DNA from: Xiphydria camelus
Taxonomy: Eukaryota > Arthropoda > Insecta > Hymenoptera > Xiphydriidae
DNA length: 64,000 nt
NCBI GenBank assembly: GCA_963678675.1
Contig: OY783192.1
Location: 28,087,987 to 28,151,986, forward strand
Reading direction: 5' to 3'
Under the pieces are notes generated by a model that did no database searches, was not told the origin of the DNA, and saw only the letters and a program-made list of their open reading frames with translations. Position 1 is the stretch's first letter. The number at the start of each line of letters is the position of its first letter. The position numbers and the translations under genes are program-made. This document shows positions 63,104-64,000 of the stretch, piece after piece.

Positions 63104-64000
63104 CAGGGTGTCCGTAAAATATGGAAACGGTTGAATATCTCGAAAAGTACGCTTCAGAACGGGAAACGAAAAAATACGTATCCGATATTTTTTTTAAAAC
63201 TATCAAATGATACCAAGATTGATCCCACACCCCAACCCCTGTGGGTGGGGCAGGGGGAAGCTTCAAAATCTTAAATAGGAACCCCCACTTTTGATTGCAT
63301 ACTCGCATTCTACATTAAAAACTACATAACTTTTATTTGAAACATTTTTTTCGATTCGTGGCAGATGGCGCTATAATCGACGAAATTCAATTTTTTCGGT
63401 TTTTGCAATTGAAGGGTCCAGTGGAAAAACGATGAGGGTTCATATTTCTAAAAGTTGAGAAACACGACATTTAAAGTTTCACAACGCACGGGAGTCCACT
63501 GTGCCGCCTATTTTCAACCACAGTTTTTAGTGGAATCTCAGTGTTCGTCCCCGGTAAGGTTTGATATGTTGATACTTCATGTTACGTCACACGATACGTC
63601 ATGTATATTCCGGGAATCGTAGCTATTCTTTCACTACTAGTCCGTTTTAATGATATCCGTTAACCTGAGTACACGTAAACAGGTACCGCTAATTGCCGGG
63701 CCTTCCGGACCCTCGAACCTCGATGTATTCCGAAAGGGATTATCCTTGAGTAATTAGCTTATTTCCTATAACGGAACTTAGTGCGTCACGGGGAATTCCA
63801 GGTACAGAATGCATCTGCACTTCAAATTTGCAAAACTAAATTAAATGTTTAACAAAAATATCAAGTATGAGAATAAAAAATGTAAATTTCTATCGCAATT
63901 GTATTGCTGAATCGAATAAATCGACTCTCAATTGCAAAAACCGAAAAAATTGAATTTCGTCGATTATAGCGCCATCTGCCATGAATCGAAAAAAATGTTT
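63104..64000. mobile_element. Palindromic mariner-like element, right end beyond the window
   Basis: It begins CAGGGTGTCCGTAAAATATG after TA at 63102-63103. TTTTTTCGATTCGTGGCAGATG at about 63345-63368 reappears inverted at the window's end (63970-64000). The left terminus is not matched within the window, so the element is truncated by the boundary. No coding frame recognised. Confidence 0.75.

Overview
This is eukaryotic, almost certainly insect, nuclear DNA. The protein-coding signals are spliced animal genes: kinesin-1 heavy chain, protein kinase D, an FKBP6/Shutdown-type co-chaperone and a RhoGEF2/LARG-type exchange factor. They sit in a sea of insect-type DNA transposons (PIF/Harbinger, mariner-like foldbacks, Helitron) and one Gypsy-type LTR element. 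Hymenoptera is my best guess from the general flavour of the proteins and elements, but that is inference. No operons, rRNA, convincing tRNA or CRISPR array were seen.

Layout. 0-20 kb is a mosaic of nested inverted-repeat elements. It holds a GCGAAGC-rich composite (934-2150), two Harbinger copies in opposite orientation (7694-9380 and 14032-15267), a 2.5 kb TIR element carrying a regularly spaced GCATGYGTGGGAAAAT array (15271-17797) and a 1.7 kb palindrome (18090-19772). 20.4-23.7 kb (minus) is a kinesin-1 heavy chain copy with its tail introns but two in-frame stops. 24-32.5 kb is mostly AT-rich DNA and foldback elements. 32.5-33.7 kb (plus) is a protein kinase D fragment (PH domain plus start of kinase domain) with three in-frame stops, ending at an 844 bp palindromic element. 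35.5-41.6 kb is another cluster of transposase fragments and palindromes. 42.6-44.0 kb (plus) is the FKBP6/Shutdown copy with at least one frameshift. 45-52 kb holds foldbacks, a HARBI1-like pseudogene and transposase helix-turn-helix scraps. 53.0-55.1 kb (minus) is an open but incomplete RhoGEF2-like gene (DH-PH-tail). 55.4-55.9 kb is a Helitron 3' end. 57.7-61.6 kb is a Gypsy LTR element with nearly identical LTRs, broken pol and a 77-bp tandem array. 62.4-64 kb is tandem repeat and the start of a palindromic element.

Reading the locus as a whole: three of the four host-type genes are decayed although their introns are retained, and the fourth is incomplete here. That points to DNA-level segmental copies, not retrocopies, lying in a poorly selected, transposon-dense compartment. 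Heterochromatin, a sex-limited or B chromosome, or a non-recombining block would all fit. Several elements can be dated relative to each other because the window itself holds both the filled and the empty version of the same site.
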